A DNA stretch of 64,000 nucleotides, from NCBI RefSeq assembly GCF_025149915.1, contig NZ_CP102278.1, positions 1,286,001 through 1,350,000 of the forward strand. The letters are read 5' to 3'. Under the pieces are notes generated by a model. That model was given only the letters and a program-made list of their open reading frames with translations. It did no database searches and was not told the DNA's origin. This DNA is from Coprococcus eutactus (GTDB lineage: Bacteria; Bacillota; Clostridia; Lachnospirales; Lachnospiraceae). This document shows, piece after piece, positions 26,172-35,226 of this stretch (positions within the stretch are counted from its first letter, which is position 1; each line of letters starts with the position of its first letter). Made by a program: the position numbers and the translations under genes.

Positions 26172-26807
26172 ATGGCGGAGAATAAGAAGAGAGGTTCGCT
26201 TATAGTTATTTCGGGATTTTCCGGTGTGGGCAAGGGAACAGTGGTAAAAAGACTTGTGTCGGATTTCGGATACAATCTTTCTGTTTCGGCCACGACTAGA
26301 GCACCTAGAGAAGGCGAAGTGAACGGAAGAGAGTACTATTTCATGGAGAGATCAGAGTTTGAGAACCTGATCGATTACGGCGGATTTATAGAGTGGACAC
26401 AGTATGTGGAAAACTACTATGGAACTCCAAAGAAATACGTTGAAAAGAGCCTTGAGGAGGGCAAAGACATAATCCTTGAGATAGAGGTAATGGGCGCACT
26501 GAATGTCAAGAAGCAGTTCCCGGATGCCTTACTCATATTTATTTCAGCTCCAAGTATATCTGAACTTAGAAACCGTCTTGCGGGAAGAGGTACAGAGTCG
26601 GAGGAGACAATAATTAAACGTCTCAAAAAGGCTACAGAGGAAGCCGAGGATATGGACAAGTACGATTATGTGGTTGTCAATGATGACCTTGAGGAGTGTA
26701 TACACACGGTCGACTCTGTGATCAGAAGCTATGGCTGCCGCCGGGATAACCAGCTTGGTTATATAGCTGGAATAAAAGAAGAACTTGCAGAGATAAGAAA
26801 ACTCTGA
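26172..26807 (+). CDS. gmk: Guanylate kinase
   Basis: A 211-residue kinase converting GMP and ATP to GDP and ADP, essential for GTP supply and for (p)ppGpp balance. Seen: the P-loop GFSGVGKGT (15-23), where the usual GPSG has Phe for Pro; SATTRAPREGEVNGREYYF (GMP-binding Ser and Arg); and AGRGTESEETI in the lid. ATG 26172 is taken over the upstream TTG because AGAGGT lies 8 nt before it and MAENKKRG is a normal start. Confidence 0.96.
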   Translation: MAENKKRGSLIVISGFSGVGKGTVVKRLVSDFGYNLSVSATTRAPREGEVNGREYYFMERSEFENLIDYGGFIEWTQYVENYYGTPKKYVEKSLEEGKDIILEIEVMGALNVKKQFPDALLIFISAPSISELRNRLAGRGTESEETIIKRLKKATEEAEDMDKYDYVVVNDDLEECIHTVDSVIRSYGCRRDNQLGYIAGIKEELAEIRKL

Positions 26808-26897
26808 TAAATTATACTAGATATCTGATGCAGAATTAAAATAAGATATAAACAAGACCATTTCAAATAATCAATATAAGAAAGGGGATCTAATAAT

Positions 26898-27137
26898 ATG
26901 TTACATCCATCATACACAGATCTAATGTCAGTAGTAAACGCAGAGGTAGAGCCAGGTGAGCAGCCTGTAGTAAACAGCAGATATTCAATAGTTCTTGCAA
27001 CAGCAAAGAGAGCAAGGGAGATAATAGACGGACAGGAGCCATTGGTGGCAGCTGATCCTAAGAAGAAGCCACTGTCGATCGCGGTTGACGAGGTTTATCA
27101 TGGAAAGGTCAAGATAGTAGGAGCAGATGAGGAGTAA
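26898..27137 (+). CDS. rpoZ: RNA polymerase omega subunit
   Basis: A 79-residue omega subunit, which assists assembly of beta' into core RNA polymerase. Seen: the N-terminal MLHPSYTDLMS typical of Lachnospiraceae omega, then the conserved core SRYSIVLATAKRAREI and the segment KKPLSIAVDEVYHGKVKI. The usual Firmicute order gmk-rpoZ is kept. AAAGGGGATC precedes ATG. An imperfect terminator follows. Confidence 0.95.
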   Translation: MLHPSYTDLMSVVNAEVEPGEQPVVNSRYSIVLATAKRAREIIDGQEPLVAADPKKKPLSIAVDEVYHGKVKIVGADEE

Positions 27138-27190
27138 TCTGTTATTGACCTGTTGATATTTGATCGATCAGTAGAGTAGGTGAATCAGAG

Positions 27191-27223
27191 GAGGTTGGAG
27201 CGTGAAAGCACAGCCTCCCTTTT
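27191..27223 (+). terminator. Imperfect terminator after rpoZ
   Basis: GGAGGTTG pairs with CAGCCTCC (one wobble) and the inner GC pairs extend it; CTTTTC follows. Probably partial, since the murE-to-thiN genes continue in the same direction. Confidence 0.6.
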
Positions 27224-27293
27224 CTATATTTCACAAGTGATACTTTCCAGCATAGTCTATATTAAACAGATATTATAGACGGCGGAGGTATTC

Positions 27294-28916
27294 ATGCGTG
27301 CTGAATGTTTGTTTTCAGGTATCAGATACGAGCTGATAAAGGGCAGTCTTGATGCAGATATATGTGATATTGTAGATGACTCAAGACAGGTGTCTCCCAA
27401 TGCGGTATTTGTGTGCAGAAGAGGCGCTGTGACAAACGGGAGAAAATACATCGGTGATGCAATATCCCGCGGCGCGGCAGGGATAATCATAACTGATGAA
27501 GTGTGGGACAGTGAGGATGTATATGATGCGGATAGCATGTCAGGATCGCTCGGCTATTATCCGGATGACTTTTTTGTGGTTGTAATGCATGATAAAAGAT
27601 ACAGCATTGGTAGACTGTGCAATAATTTTTGGGGATATCCTTCCCGGGAGCTCACAGTCATAGGTGTAACGGGTACTAAGGGAAAGACAACAGTCACCTA
27701 CATGATGAAAAAAGTCCTAGAGACCTGTGGATGCAAGACGGGACTTATTGGAACAATAGAGGTGGACGATTGCAGCAGCCAGGTGCAGTCAGTCAACACC
27801 ACCCCTGGAGTGGTACAGCTTCACAGGATATTGCACAACATGGTCTCAAATGGTGCAAGGTGTTGCGTGATGGAGGTGTCATCCCAGGGAATCATGCTGG
27901 GCAGAGTATCCGGTGTGGATTTTGATATTGGGATTTTCACAAATATATCTCCGGATCATATAGGGAAAAACGAGCATAAGACGTTTGAGGAATATATCAG
28001 ATGGAAAAGCACCATGTTTTCAATGTGCAGGTATGCGGTCATAAATATGGATGATGTATATGCTCCGTGTATATGTAATGGTATACAGGTGAACGGCGCG
28101 AAAAAGTGCAGTGGGGTTATCGGATATGGTATGAACATCTGGTCAAAAGAATTGTATGATAAAATATCAGAACATATGCCTGTATATGACATACATTTTT
28201 CATTATATATCGGAGATCAGCTTGCTATGGCATACAACGGCATAACTCCGGGGACAGAATGTGAATGCGTTATGCCTGACGGAGATAGGGTTCCCATCCA
28301 TATTGATATGCCGGGACTATTTAACGTATATAATGCTCTTGCGGTCATTGCAGCTGGGGATGTGCTTGGCTTTCCGAGAAGTACAGTGTCCAAGGCACTG
28401 GAGGATATATGTGTCCGCGGGCGGATGGAGTGTGCTGCCGTATACAGAGGTGCCTATGTGTATATTGATTATGCACACAATCCCGTCAGTCTTGAAAATG
28501 TATTAAAAACACTCAGATCATATTTTGGTGGAAAGATATTCTGCGTGTTCGGCTGTGGTGGAAACAGGGCAAAAAGCCGAAGAATAGGAATGGGGATGGT
28601 TTCAGGGAAAATGGCGGATCTCACTATTGTTACCAATGACAATCCGCGTTTTGAGGATCCAGAGGCTATCATGGATGATATAGAAGACGGGTTAAATGCT
28701 GCCGGAGCGGAGTACATCAGAATACCGGATAGAAAAAAAGCGATAAGATATGGGATCGTCCATGCCGTGGCCGGTGATGTGGTACTTTTGGCAGGAAAGG
28801 GACATGAGACATATCAGGATGTGATGGGGCACAGGACACATATGGATGAGAGAGAACTGATAGGGCAGATTTTGGAGGAAGAAGATGCAGGAGTTATATG
28901 CGGACGTGATAATTGA
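27294..28916 (+). CDS. murE: UDP-N-acetylmuramyl-tripeptide synthetase MurE
   Basis: A 540-residue Mur ligase adding the third amino acid to UDP-MurNAc-L-Ala-D-Glu in peptidoglycan synthesis. Seen: N-terminal substrate domain with DDSRQVSPNAVFVC, P-loop GVTGTKGKTT (Lys131), the TTPG substrate motif, MEVSSQGI with the carbamylated-Lys region following, and DNPR at 449-452. DNPR is the signature for meso-diaminopimelate, so the wall is probably DAP-type. The protein is longer than usual (about 490) with insertions near 80-95 and 250-290. It occupies the place where coaBC normally lies between rpoZ and priA, so it may be a second murE. It overlaps priA by 32 nt. Confidence 0.85.
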   Translation: MRAECLFSGIRYELIKGSLDADICDIVDDSRQVSPNAVFVCRRGAVTNGRKYIGDAISRGAAGIIITDEVWDSEDVYDADSMSGSLGYYPDDFFVVVMHDKRYSIGRLCNNFWGYPSRELTVIGVTGTKGKTTVTYMMKKVLETCGCKTGLIGTIEVDDCSSQVQSVNTTPGVVQLHRILHNMVSNGARCCVMEVSSQGIMLGRVSGVDFDIGIFTNISPDHIGKNEHKTFEEYIRWKSTMFSMCRYAVINMDDVYAPCICNGIQVNGAKKCSGVIGYGMNIWSKELYDKISEHMPVYDIHFSLYIGDQLAMAYNGITPGTECECVMPDGDRVPIHIDMPGLFNVYNALAVIAAGDVLGFPRSTVSKALEDICVRGRMECAAVYRGAYVYIDYAHNPVSLENVLKTLRSYFGGKIFCVFGCGGNRAKSRRIGMGMVSGKMADLTIVTNDNPRFEDPEAIMDDIEDGLNAAGAEYIRIPDRKKAIRYGIVHAVAGDVVLLAGKGHETYQDVMGHRTHMDERELIGQILEEEDAGVICGRDN

Positions 28917-31149
28917 TATATCCCATGAGGCGATAGATAGAGCATTTCAGTATGTCATTCCAGAGAAACTTGTATCGCAGATCAGAACGGGATGTCAGGT
29001 AAATATTCCTTTTGGCAGAGGAAATACCATGAGAACGGGATATGTCATAGGTATATCTGACCGCACAGAGTACGACAGGACAAAAATTAAGACAATAGAT
29101 TCCGTGTGCACGGAGGGGATAGCTGCTCCCGGCAGACTGGTGGCCCTTGCCGGATGGATCAAGGAGAATTACGGCTCGACGATGATAAATGCGCTTCAGA
29201 CTGTCATGCCGGTGAAGAAAACTGTGAGATCTGTGGTCGTCAGATATGTGGCACTTGCAGTAGATGAGACTGATGAGATCGAATATAAATATATGAAGAG
29301 AAATGCCAGGGCAAAGCTGAGACTTCTAAGGACGCTGAAAGGTGAAAATATCATCCCTATGAGTAAAGTTACAGGAGAACTTGGTGTATCTTCTGCGACG
29401 GTAAAAGCTATGCAGGAAGAAGGTGTGATCACTGTCACTGAGGACAGTTGCTACAGGAAAGTCACATCCGACGCTGTGCGCAAAGAGGCTTTCATGGCTC
29501 CTGATATAGAGCTTAACGACATACAGATGTCGATCATAAATGAATTTCAAGATGATGTTGATAAAGATGTGCACAGGACTTACCTGCTGCACGGAGTGAC
29601 AGGAAGCGGGAAGACAGAGGTGTATGTGCAGTGTATCCGCAGAGTTATAGAGCAGGGAAAACAGGCCATTGTCTTGATTCCTGAGATCGCTCTAACATAT
29701 CAGACTATAAAATATTTTACAAGGTATTTTGGAGAACGGGTGACTGTGGTCAATTCAAGACTGAGTAGTGGTGAGAGGTATGATCAGTTTGAAAGGGCTA
29801 AAAAAGGGGATGTCGACGTTGTTATAGGTCCCAGATCAGCTCTGTTCACACCGTTTGAAAGGCTTGGCCTGATAATTATCGATGAGGAGCATGAGAGTAG
29901 CTATAAAAGCGATAATCCACCTAAGTATCATGCCAGAGAGACGGCGATAGAGCGCGCAAGGCTTGAGGGTGCCAGTGTGATACTGGGATCGGCCACCCCA
30001 TCTGTGGAGAGCTATAAAAAAGCGATGAGCGGTGAGTTTAGGCTGTGGACGATGGATGAGAGAGTGTCTGACAGGAAGATGGCGGACACGAGTATAGTGG
30101 ATCTCAGGGAAGAACTCAGAAGGGGCAACAGATCCATCATAAGCGATGAACTCGCTGAGGATATAACGGACAGGCTGAGCAGGCATGAGCAGATAATGTT
30201 GTTCATCAACAAGAGAGGCTTCAACAGTTTTGTATCATGCAGAAACTGTGGGGAGGTAGTAAAGTGTCCTCACTGCGATGTGTCTATGACAAAACACATG
30301 GCGTCAAATGGGGGAAAGCTGGTCTGCCATTATTGTGGCTATACGGTTGAAGAACCTTCAAAGTGTCCATCCTGCGGCTCTAGACTGATAGGCGGATACG
30401 GCGTTGGAACAGAGAAGGTTGAACAGGAGATAAACAGGATGTTTCCTGTGGCCAGGACACTCCGGATGGACAAGGATACAACGTCTAAGAAGAATTCACA
30501 TGAGCAGATATTGGAGAGTTTTGGCAGGGGAGATGCCGATATCCTCATAGGAACGCAGATGATAGTCAAGGGACATGACTTTGCAAATGTGACTTTGGTC
30601 GGAATCCTGCTTGCGGATCTCACACTTTTTGACGGGGATTACCGTGCCGGTGAAAGGACATTTGATCTGCTGACACAGGCTGCCGGACGTGCCGGAAGAG
30701 GTGATGTGCCAGGAAAGGTAGTCATTCAGACGTACAAGCCGGATAATTATGCCATAGTGGCTGCGGCAAATCAGGATTACCGTTCATTCTATGAGACGGA
30801 GAGTGCCTACCGTTCATTTATGAGATACCCACCTGAGTGGAATATGCTGGTCATAATGGCGGTCGGTGAGGATGAAGAACAGCTTGCCAATACAATGGAT
30901 AGGATGTATTCTCATATAAGAGGAAATCACATGAATGTGCGGCATCTGGCGGTGATAGGCCCTGCGGAGCCTGCTCTTGCAAAGGTGAAGGATCTGTATC
31001 GGAAAGTGCTGTACATAAAGCATCGGGATTATCAGGTGCTCGTGGATGTGAAGAACTGCGTTGAGGAATGGCTTCGGGATGACGAAACTAGAGAGATAAA
31101 TTCCGGTATAAATGTGTTTTTTGATTTCAATCCTATGAATATGTATTGA
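28885..31149 (+). CDS. priA: Primosomal protein N' (replication restart helicase PriA)
   Basis: A 754-residue superfamily 2 helicase that reloads the replisome at stalled forks. Seen: the 3'-DNA-binding domain (1-110) with IDRAFQYVIPE, Walker A GVTGSGKTEV (Lys243), DEEH motif in IIDEEHESSYKSD, SATPSVESY, the zinc-binding cluster of four CxxC pairs between about 452 and 495, and the helicase motif GTQMIVKGHDF. The start ATG lies inside the murE end with TTGGAGGAAG before it, indicating translational coupling. Order priA-def-fmt-rsmB is universal in Firmicutes. Confidence 0.95.
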   Translation: MQELYADVIIDISHEAIDRAFQYVIPEKLVSQIRTGCQVNIPFGRGNTMRTGYVIGISDRTEYDRTKIKTIDSVCTEGIAAPGRLVALAGWIKENYGSTMINALQTVMPVKKTVRSVVVRYVALAVDETDEIEYKYMKRNARAKLRLLRTLKGENIIPMSKVTGELGVSSATVKAMQEEGVITVTEDSCYRKVTSDAVRKEAFMAPDIELNDIQMSIINEFQDDVDKDVHRTYLLHGVTGSGKTEVYVQCIRRVIEQGKQAIVLIPEIALTYQTIKYFTRYFGERVTVVNSRLSSGERYDQFERAKKGDVDVVIGPRSALFTPFERLGLIIIDEEHESSYKSDNPPKYHARETAIERARLEGASVILGSATPSVESYKKAMSGEFRLWTMDERVSDRKMADTSIVDLREELRRGNRSIISDELAEDITDRLSRHEQIMLFINKRGFNSFVSCRNCGEVVKCPHCDVSMTKHMASNGGKLVCHYCGYTVEEPSKCPSCGSRLIGGYGVGTEKVEQEINRMFPVARTLRMDKDTTSKKNSHEQILESFGRGDADILIGTQMIVKGHDFANVTLVGILLADLTLFDGDYRAGERTFDLLTQAAGRAGRGDVPGKVVIQTYKPDNYAIVAAANQDYRSFYETESAYRSFMRYPPEWNMLVIMAVGEDEEQLANTMDRMYSHIRGNHMNVRHLAVIGPAEPALAKVKDLYRKVLYIKHRDYQVLVDVKNCVEEWLRDDETREINSGINVFFDFNPMNMY

Positions 31150-31202
31150 CGAGATAAAAGAATAAAGAATAAGCAATAAATCAGAAAAAGGAGAATATAA
31201 AG

Positions 31203-31670
31203 ATGGCAATAAGAAATATCAGACTTGACGGAGATGACATACTCAGAAAGACTTGTAGACCTGTCACAAAGATGGACGACAGGACACTCACCCTCATCGA
31301 TGATATGTTTGATACGATGTATGAAGCAAACGGTGTAGGACTTGCTGCTCCACAGGTTGGAATACTCAAGAGAATAGTTGTTATAGATGTCTGTGATGAC
31401 AATCCTCTGTGCCTTATAAATCCCGAGATAATCGAGGCTGACGGTGAGCAGACAGGCGAGGAGGGATGTCTCAGCCTGCCTGGGAAGTTTGGAACGGTGA
31501 CAAGACCTATGCATGTTGTATGTAAGGCATACGATGAGAATATGGAGGAGTTTACGGTCGAGGGCGAGGGACTGCTTGCAAGAGCAATATGCCATGAGCT
31601 TGATCATCTGGACGGTAAGCTCTACAAGGATCTGGTGGTTGACGGTCTTCATGAGGTGGAGCAGAAGTAA
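31203..31670 (+). CDS. def: Peptide deformylase
   Basis: A 155-residue metalloenzyme that removes the N-formyl group from nascent proteins at the ribosome exit. All three motifs are present: GVGLAAPQ (44-51), EGCLSLPG with metal ligand Cys89, and HELDH with His131, Glu132 and His135. It is of the shorter type 1 form. AAAAAGGAG precedes ATG. It pairs functionally with fmt, 44 nt downstream. Confidence 0.97.
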   Translation: MAIRNIRLDGDDILRKTCRPVTKMDDRTLTLIDDMFDTMYEANGVGLAAPQVGILKRIVVIDVCDDNPLCLINPEIIEADGEQTGEEGCLSLPGKFGTVTRPMHVVCKAYDENMEEFTVEGEGLLARAICHELDHLDGKLYKDLVVDGLHEVEQK

Positions 31671-31714
31671 TTGAGAGTCAGAAGTGGGCGTATGATTTAC
31701 AGGAGGAATAACGG

Positions 31715-32641
31715 ATGAGAATTATATACATGGGAACACCGGACTTTGCAGTTAATGCACTGGTGAGTCTGGTTGATGCAGGACACGAGGTCGTTGCCTG
31801 TTATACACAGCCAGACAAACCGAAGGGCAGAAGTAAGGCGCTACAGCCTACACCGGTTAAGGTCAAGGCATTTGAGTATGGCATACCGGTATATCAGCCG
31901 GTGAAGCTGCGTGAGGCTGAAAATGTAGAGAAAATAAAGCAGTATGCCCCTGATGCCATCGTAGTTGCGGCGTATGGACAGATACTGCCTGAGAGCATTC
32001 TGAATATCCCGGCGTATGGATGTATCAATATACATGCATCTCTGCTCCCAAAGTACAGGGGAGCAGCCCCTATAGAGAGGGCGATCATAGATGGAGAGAG
32101 TAAGACCGGTGTCACAACGATGTATATGGCAAAAGGGCTTGATACCGGCGATATCATAGAACAGAGCGTCGTATCTATAATGAGTGACGATACCGGCGAG
32201 ACATTGACTGACAAGCTTGCGAAGACTGGTGCGAAACTTATATTGTCAACACTTGATAAACTAGAGAATGGTACCGCCGAGAGAACGGTGCAGAACGATG
32301 ATGAGAGCTGTTATGCAGCCATGCTCAGCAAAGATATGGGGGATATTGATTTTACAAAGCCAGCAGACGAGATAGAGAGACTTGTCAGGGGATTGCAGCC
32401 ATGGCCTTGCGCGTTTACCAGGATAAAAGGCAAGAGTGTGAAGATATATGGCGCGTGTGTCACAGATGCACCGGAAGGTACGGAGCCGGGACAGATCACA
32501 GGTGTGACAAAGAAATCATTTGCCATTGTGTGCGGCGAGGGCGCATTGCAGATAAAGAGACTCCAGCCGGAGGGAAAGAAACCTATGGATGCCGCAGCGT
32601 TCCTTGCGGGAAACAAGCTGTGTGATGGAGAAAGGATATAG
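31715..32641 (+). CDS. fmt: Methionyl-tRNA formyltransferase
   Basis: A 308-residue enzyme that formylates initiator Met-tRNA using 10-formyl-tetrahydrofolate. Seen: MGTPDFAV at the N-terminus, the catalytic region HASLLPKYRGAAPIERAI with Asn/His/Asp residues, TGVTTMYMAKGLDTGDI, and the C-terminal OB-like tRNA-binding domain (about 205-308) with RGLQPWPCAFT. AGGAGG precedes ATG. It sits in the def-fmt-rsmB block. Confidence 0.97.
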   Translation: MRIIYMGTPDFAVNALVSLVDAGHEVVACYTQPDKPKGRSKALQPTPVKVKAFEYGIPVYQPVKLREAENVEKIKQYAPDAIVVAAYGQILPESILNIPAYGCINIHASLLPKYRGAAPIERAIIDGESKTGVTTMYMAKGLDTGDIIEQSVVSIMSDDTGETLTDKLAKTGAKLILSTLDKLENGTAERTVQNDDESCYAAMLSKDMGDIDFTKPADEIERLVRGLQPWPCAFTRIKGKSVKIYGACVTDAPEGTEPGQITGVTKKSFAIVCGEGALQIKRLQPEGKKPMDAAAFLAGNKLCDGERI

Positions 32642-32650
32642 AGAGACATA

Positions 32651-34009
32651 ATGGAGAAGAATACCCGTGAGGTGGTTCTTTCTATTCTTCTTGATATAGA
32701 AAAGAACCATACTTTTTCAAATACTGCGCTCGGTACAGCACTAAGAGCAAATCAGTTCATGAGCAAACAGGACAGGGCTTATATTACGAGGATGGTGGAG
32801 GGCGTCACGGAAAAACGCATGAGACTGGATTATATAGTTAATCAGTTCTCAAAGACAAAGATAAACAAGTGCAAGCCGCTCATAAGATGTGTCCTGAGAA
32901 TGGGGACATATGAGATATTCTACATGGATTCGGTTCAGGATCATACCGCATGTAATTTGTGTGTCAAACTAGCGGCGGACCACGGATTTGGCAGTCTGAG
33001 GGGATTTGTGAATGGCGTTCTGAGGAACATAGCGAGAAATAAGGACTCAATAGTGTTTCCTGATCAGGAAAAGGATAAGCGGGCATATTATTCGGTGATG
33101 TATTCAGTGCCGGAGGAACTGCTTGAAATCCTGGAGAGGGATTATGACTATGAAACGATAGACAGGATTCTGGCAAGCGGGGACAGTGACCGCCCGACGG
33201 CTATAAGGGTGAACACGGAAAAGATAAGTGTCACGGCTTTTTCAGAGAAGCTTCGGCAAAACGGTATCACCGTGGAACGAGGATCGATGAATGATACATC
33301 ACTGCTCATAAGCGGTTATGATTATATAAGAAAGGTTCCTGGATTTTTTGATGGCGAATTCGTGGTCCAGGATCAGAGTTCATGTCTTGCGGTAAAAGCT
33401 GCGGGTATCAATGAGGGTGACCTGGTGGTCGATGTATGTGCTGCTCCCGGAGGAAAGACCATGTATGCAGCCATGCTGACCGGAAGTGAAGGCCATGTCA
33501 TATCCAGAGATCTGACAGACAAGAAAACGGAATTGATAGAGGAGAATATAGAGAGACTTGGACTTTCAAATGTGACGGTGCAGGTGCATGATGCAAGGGA
33601 ATTTGATGAGGAGCTGACTGGTAAGGCGGATGTTGTCATAGCGGATCTTCCGTGTTCGGGACTTGGTATCATGGGTAGGAAAAATGATATAAAATATCAC
33701 GTTTCCATGGAGAGCGTAAAGGAGCTTGCACAGCTTCAGCGGGAGATACTGGATACCGTGTGTCGGTATGTGAAGCCGGGGGGAACTCTTGTGTATTCAA
33801 CATGTACCATAGACAGCATTGAGAACGATGAAAATGCGGTCTGGTTTGCAGATACGCATGATTTCAGCCTGTGCGGGATAGATGATGTCGTTCCAGAACA
33901 TGGCGGAGAGAGAGGATTTGTGACTCTGCATCAGGGAATAGATGAATGTGATGGCTTCTTTATATCGAAATTCAGGGCAGACAGTAATAATCAGATTGGA
34001 CAGGAATAG
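32651..34009 (+). CDS. rsmB: 16S rRNA (cytosine-967 C5)-methyltransferase
   Basis: A 452-residue RsmB/Sun enzyme. Seen: an N-terminal NusB-like RNA-binding domain (1-130) starting NTREVVLSILLDIEKNHTFSN; then a SAM-dependent C5 methyltransferase domain with DVCAAPGGKT, DLPCSGLG (Cys of motif IV) and YSTCTIDSIENDE (catalytic Cys of motif VI). ATG 32651 lies 9 nt after fmt with a weak ribosome site GAGAG, so coupling is likely. It is followed after 2 nt by rlmN. Confidence 0.95.
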   Translation: MEKNTREVVLSILLDIEKNHTFSNTALGTALRANQFMSKQDRAYITRMVEGVTEKRMRLDYIVNQFSKTKINKCKPLIRCVLRMGTYEIFYMDSVQDHTACNLCVKLAADHGFGSLRGFVNGVLRNIARNKDSIVFPDQEKDKRAYYSVMYSVPEELLEILERDYDYETIDRILASGDSDRPTAIRVNTEKISVTAFSEKLRQNGITVERGSMNDTSLLISGYDYIRKVPGFFDGEFVVQDQSSCLAVKAAGINEGDLVVDVCAAPGGKTMYAAMLTGSEGHVISRDLTDKKTELIEENIERLGLSNVTVQVHDAREFDEELTGKADVVIADLPCSGLGIMGRKNDIKYHVSMESVKELAQLQREILDTVCRYVKPGGTLVYSTCTIDSIENDENAVWFADTHDFSLCGIDDVVPEHGGERGFVTLHQGIDECDGFFISKFRADSNNQIGQE

Positions 34010-34011
34010 AT

Positions 34012-35136
34012 ATGTCAGATACAGGTGTGAAAAACAAAACAGAAAAAAATACAGAATGCAGTACAGACAATAATACCAATACGGAAGAGACAAAGTGTGA
34101 TCTCAAGTCCATGTCGATAGATGAACTCAAGGACTGGGTGCAGGGCGTTGGACAGCCGGCATTCAGGGCAAAGCAGATATATCAGTGGTTTCATGTAAAG
34201 CTGGCGGGAAGCATTGAGGAGATGACAAATCTTCCCAAATCACTCCGCGAGCTGATGGATGAACAGAAGATATACGGTGTAAATGTTGTCACAAGACTTG
34301 AGTCGAAGGAAGACGGAACAAATAAATTCCTTTTCAGACTTCATGACGGAAATGTAATAGAGAGCGTCCTCATGAGATATAAGCATGGGAACTCAGTGTG
34401 TATATCCTCCCAGGTTGGCTGCCGCATGGGCTGCAGATTCTGCGCTTCCACGATAGGTGGTCTAGTGAGAAATCTAACAGCGTCGGAGATGCTTTCACAG
34501 ATATACGAAATACAGAAGATCTCAGGTGAGAGGATATCAAATGTCGTTGTCATGGGAACAGGAGAACCACTTGACAACTTTGACAATTTGGTCAGGTTCA
34601 TAAAGATGCTGACGGATGAGAACGGGCTCAACATAAGCCAGAGAAATATAACGGTTTCAAGCTGCGGTCTGGTTCCGGAGATAAAGAGACTTGCGGATCT
34701 GGATCTGACGATAACATTTGCACTGTCGCTTCACGCACCAAATGATGCGGACAGGCGGGAACTCATGCCGATTGCGAACAGATACAGCATTGAAGAGGTG
34801 TTAGATGCCTGCAGATATTATTTTGATAAGACTGGCAGGAGGATCACATTTGAGTATTCACTGGTCAAGGGACAGAATGACAGCCCTGAAAAGGCGCGCG
34901 AACTTGCGGCTCTCATAAAAGGAATGAACTGTCATGTCAACCTTATACCGGTCAATCCAATAAAAGAGAGAAGCTTCGAGCGGGCGGATAACACTTCCAT
35001 AGAAAACTTTAGAAAGGTGCTTGAGAGCAGGCAGATAACTGTAACAGTCAGAAGAAGTATGGGGCGGGATATAGATGCTGCATGCGGACAGCTGCGTCGA
35101 AAGTACGAGGAACAGGGTGGGATGGACTTTAAATAG
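34012..35136 (+). CDS. rlmN: 23S rRNA A2503 / tRNA A37 C2-methyltransferase RlmN
   Basis: A 374-residue radical SAM enzyme methylating A2503 in the peptidyl transferase centre. Seen: the cluster motif C-x3-C-x2-C at Cys137, Cys141 and Cys144; GMGTGEPL-like VMGTGEPLDN; SLHAPND; and the C-terminal AACGQLRRK with the conserved Cys. The first 33 residues are a Thr/Asn/Glu-rich extension before the usual start SIDELKDWV, so the protein is 25-30 residues longer than most. I keep ATG 34012, since it follows AGGAATAG directly after rsmB, while the internal ATG 34111 has no ribosome site. Confidence 0.95.
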   Translation: MSDTGVKNKTEKNTECSTDNNTNTEETKCDLKSMSIDELKDWVQGVGQPAFRAKQIYQWFHVKLAGSIEEMTNLPKSLRELMDEQKIYGVNVVTRLESKEDGTNKFLFRLHDGNVIESVLMRYKHGNSVCISSQVGCRMGCRFCASTIGGLVRNLTASEMLSQIYEIQKISGERISNVVVMGTGEPLDNFDNLVRFIKMLTDENGLNISQRNITVSSCGLVPEIKRLADLDLTITFALSLHAPNDADRRELMPIANRYSIEEVLDACRYYFDKTGRRITFEYSLVKGQNDSPEKARELAALIKGMNCHVNLIPVNPIKERSFERADNTSIENFRKVLESRQITVTVRRSMGRDIDAACGQLRRKYEEQGGMDFK

Positions 35137-35143
35137 GTTCATC

Positions 35144-35172
35144 TTGTTCTTTTTTATGTCTTGTGATAAAAT
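35144..35172 (+). promoter_or_regulatory. Internal promoter for the phosphatase-kinase genes
   Basis: TTGTTC (35144-35149), 17 nt and TAAAAT (35167-35172) in the only sizeable gap of this operon, 55 nt before the phosphatase. Confidence 0.55.
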
Positions 35173-35226
35173 AGGCAAGGTGGCGTATCGGATTATATTT
35201 TAAGATGTTGGAGAACGATATAGAAT

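Noticed and set aside
34012..34110. RlmN starting at the internal ATG 34111
   Set aside because: The internal ATG lacks a ribosome site, whereas ATG 34012 is coupled to the rsmB stop; the extension is odd but plausible.
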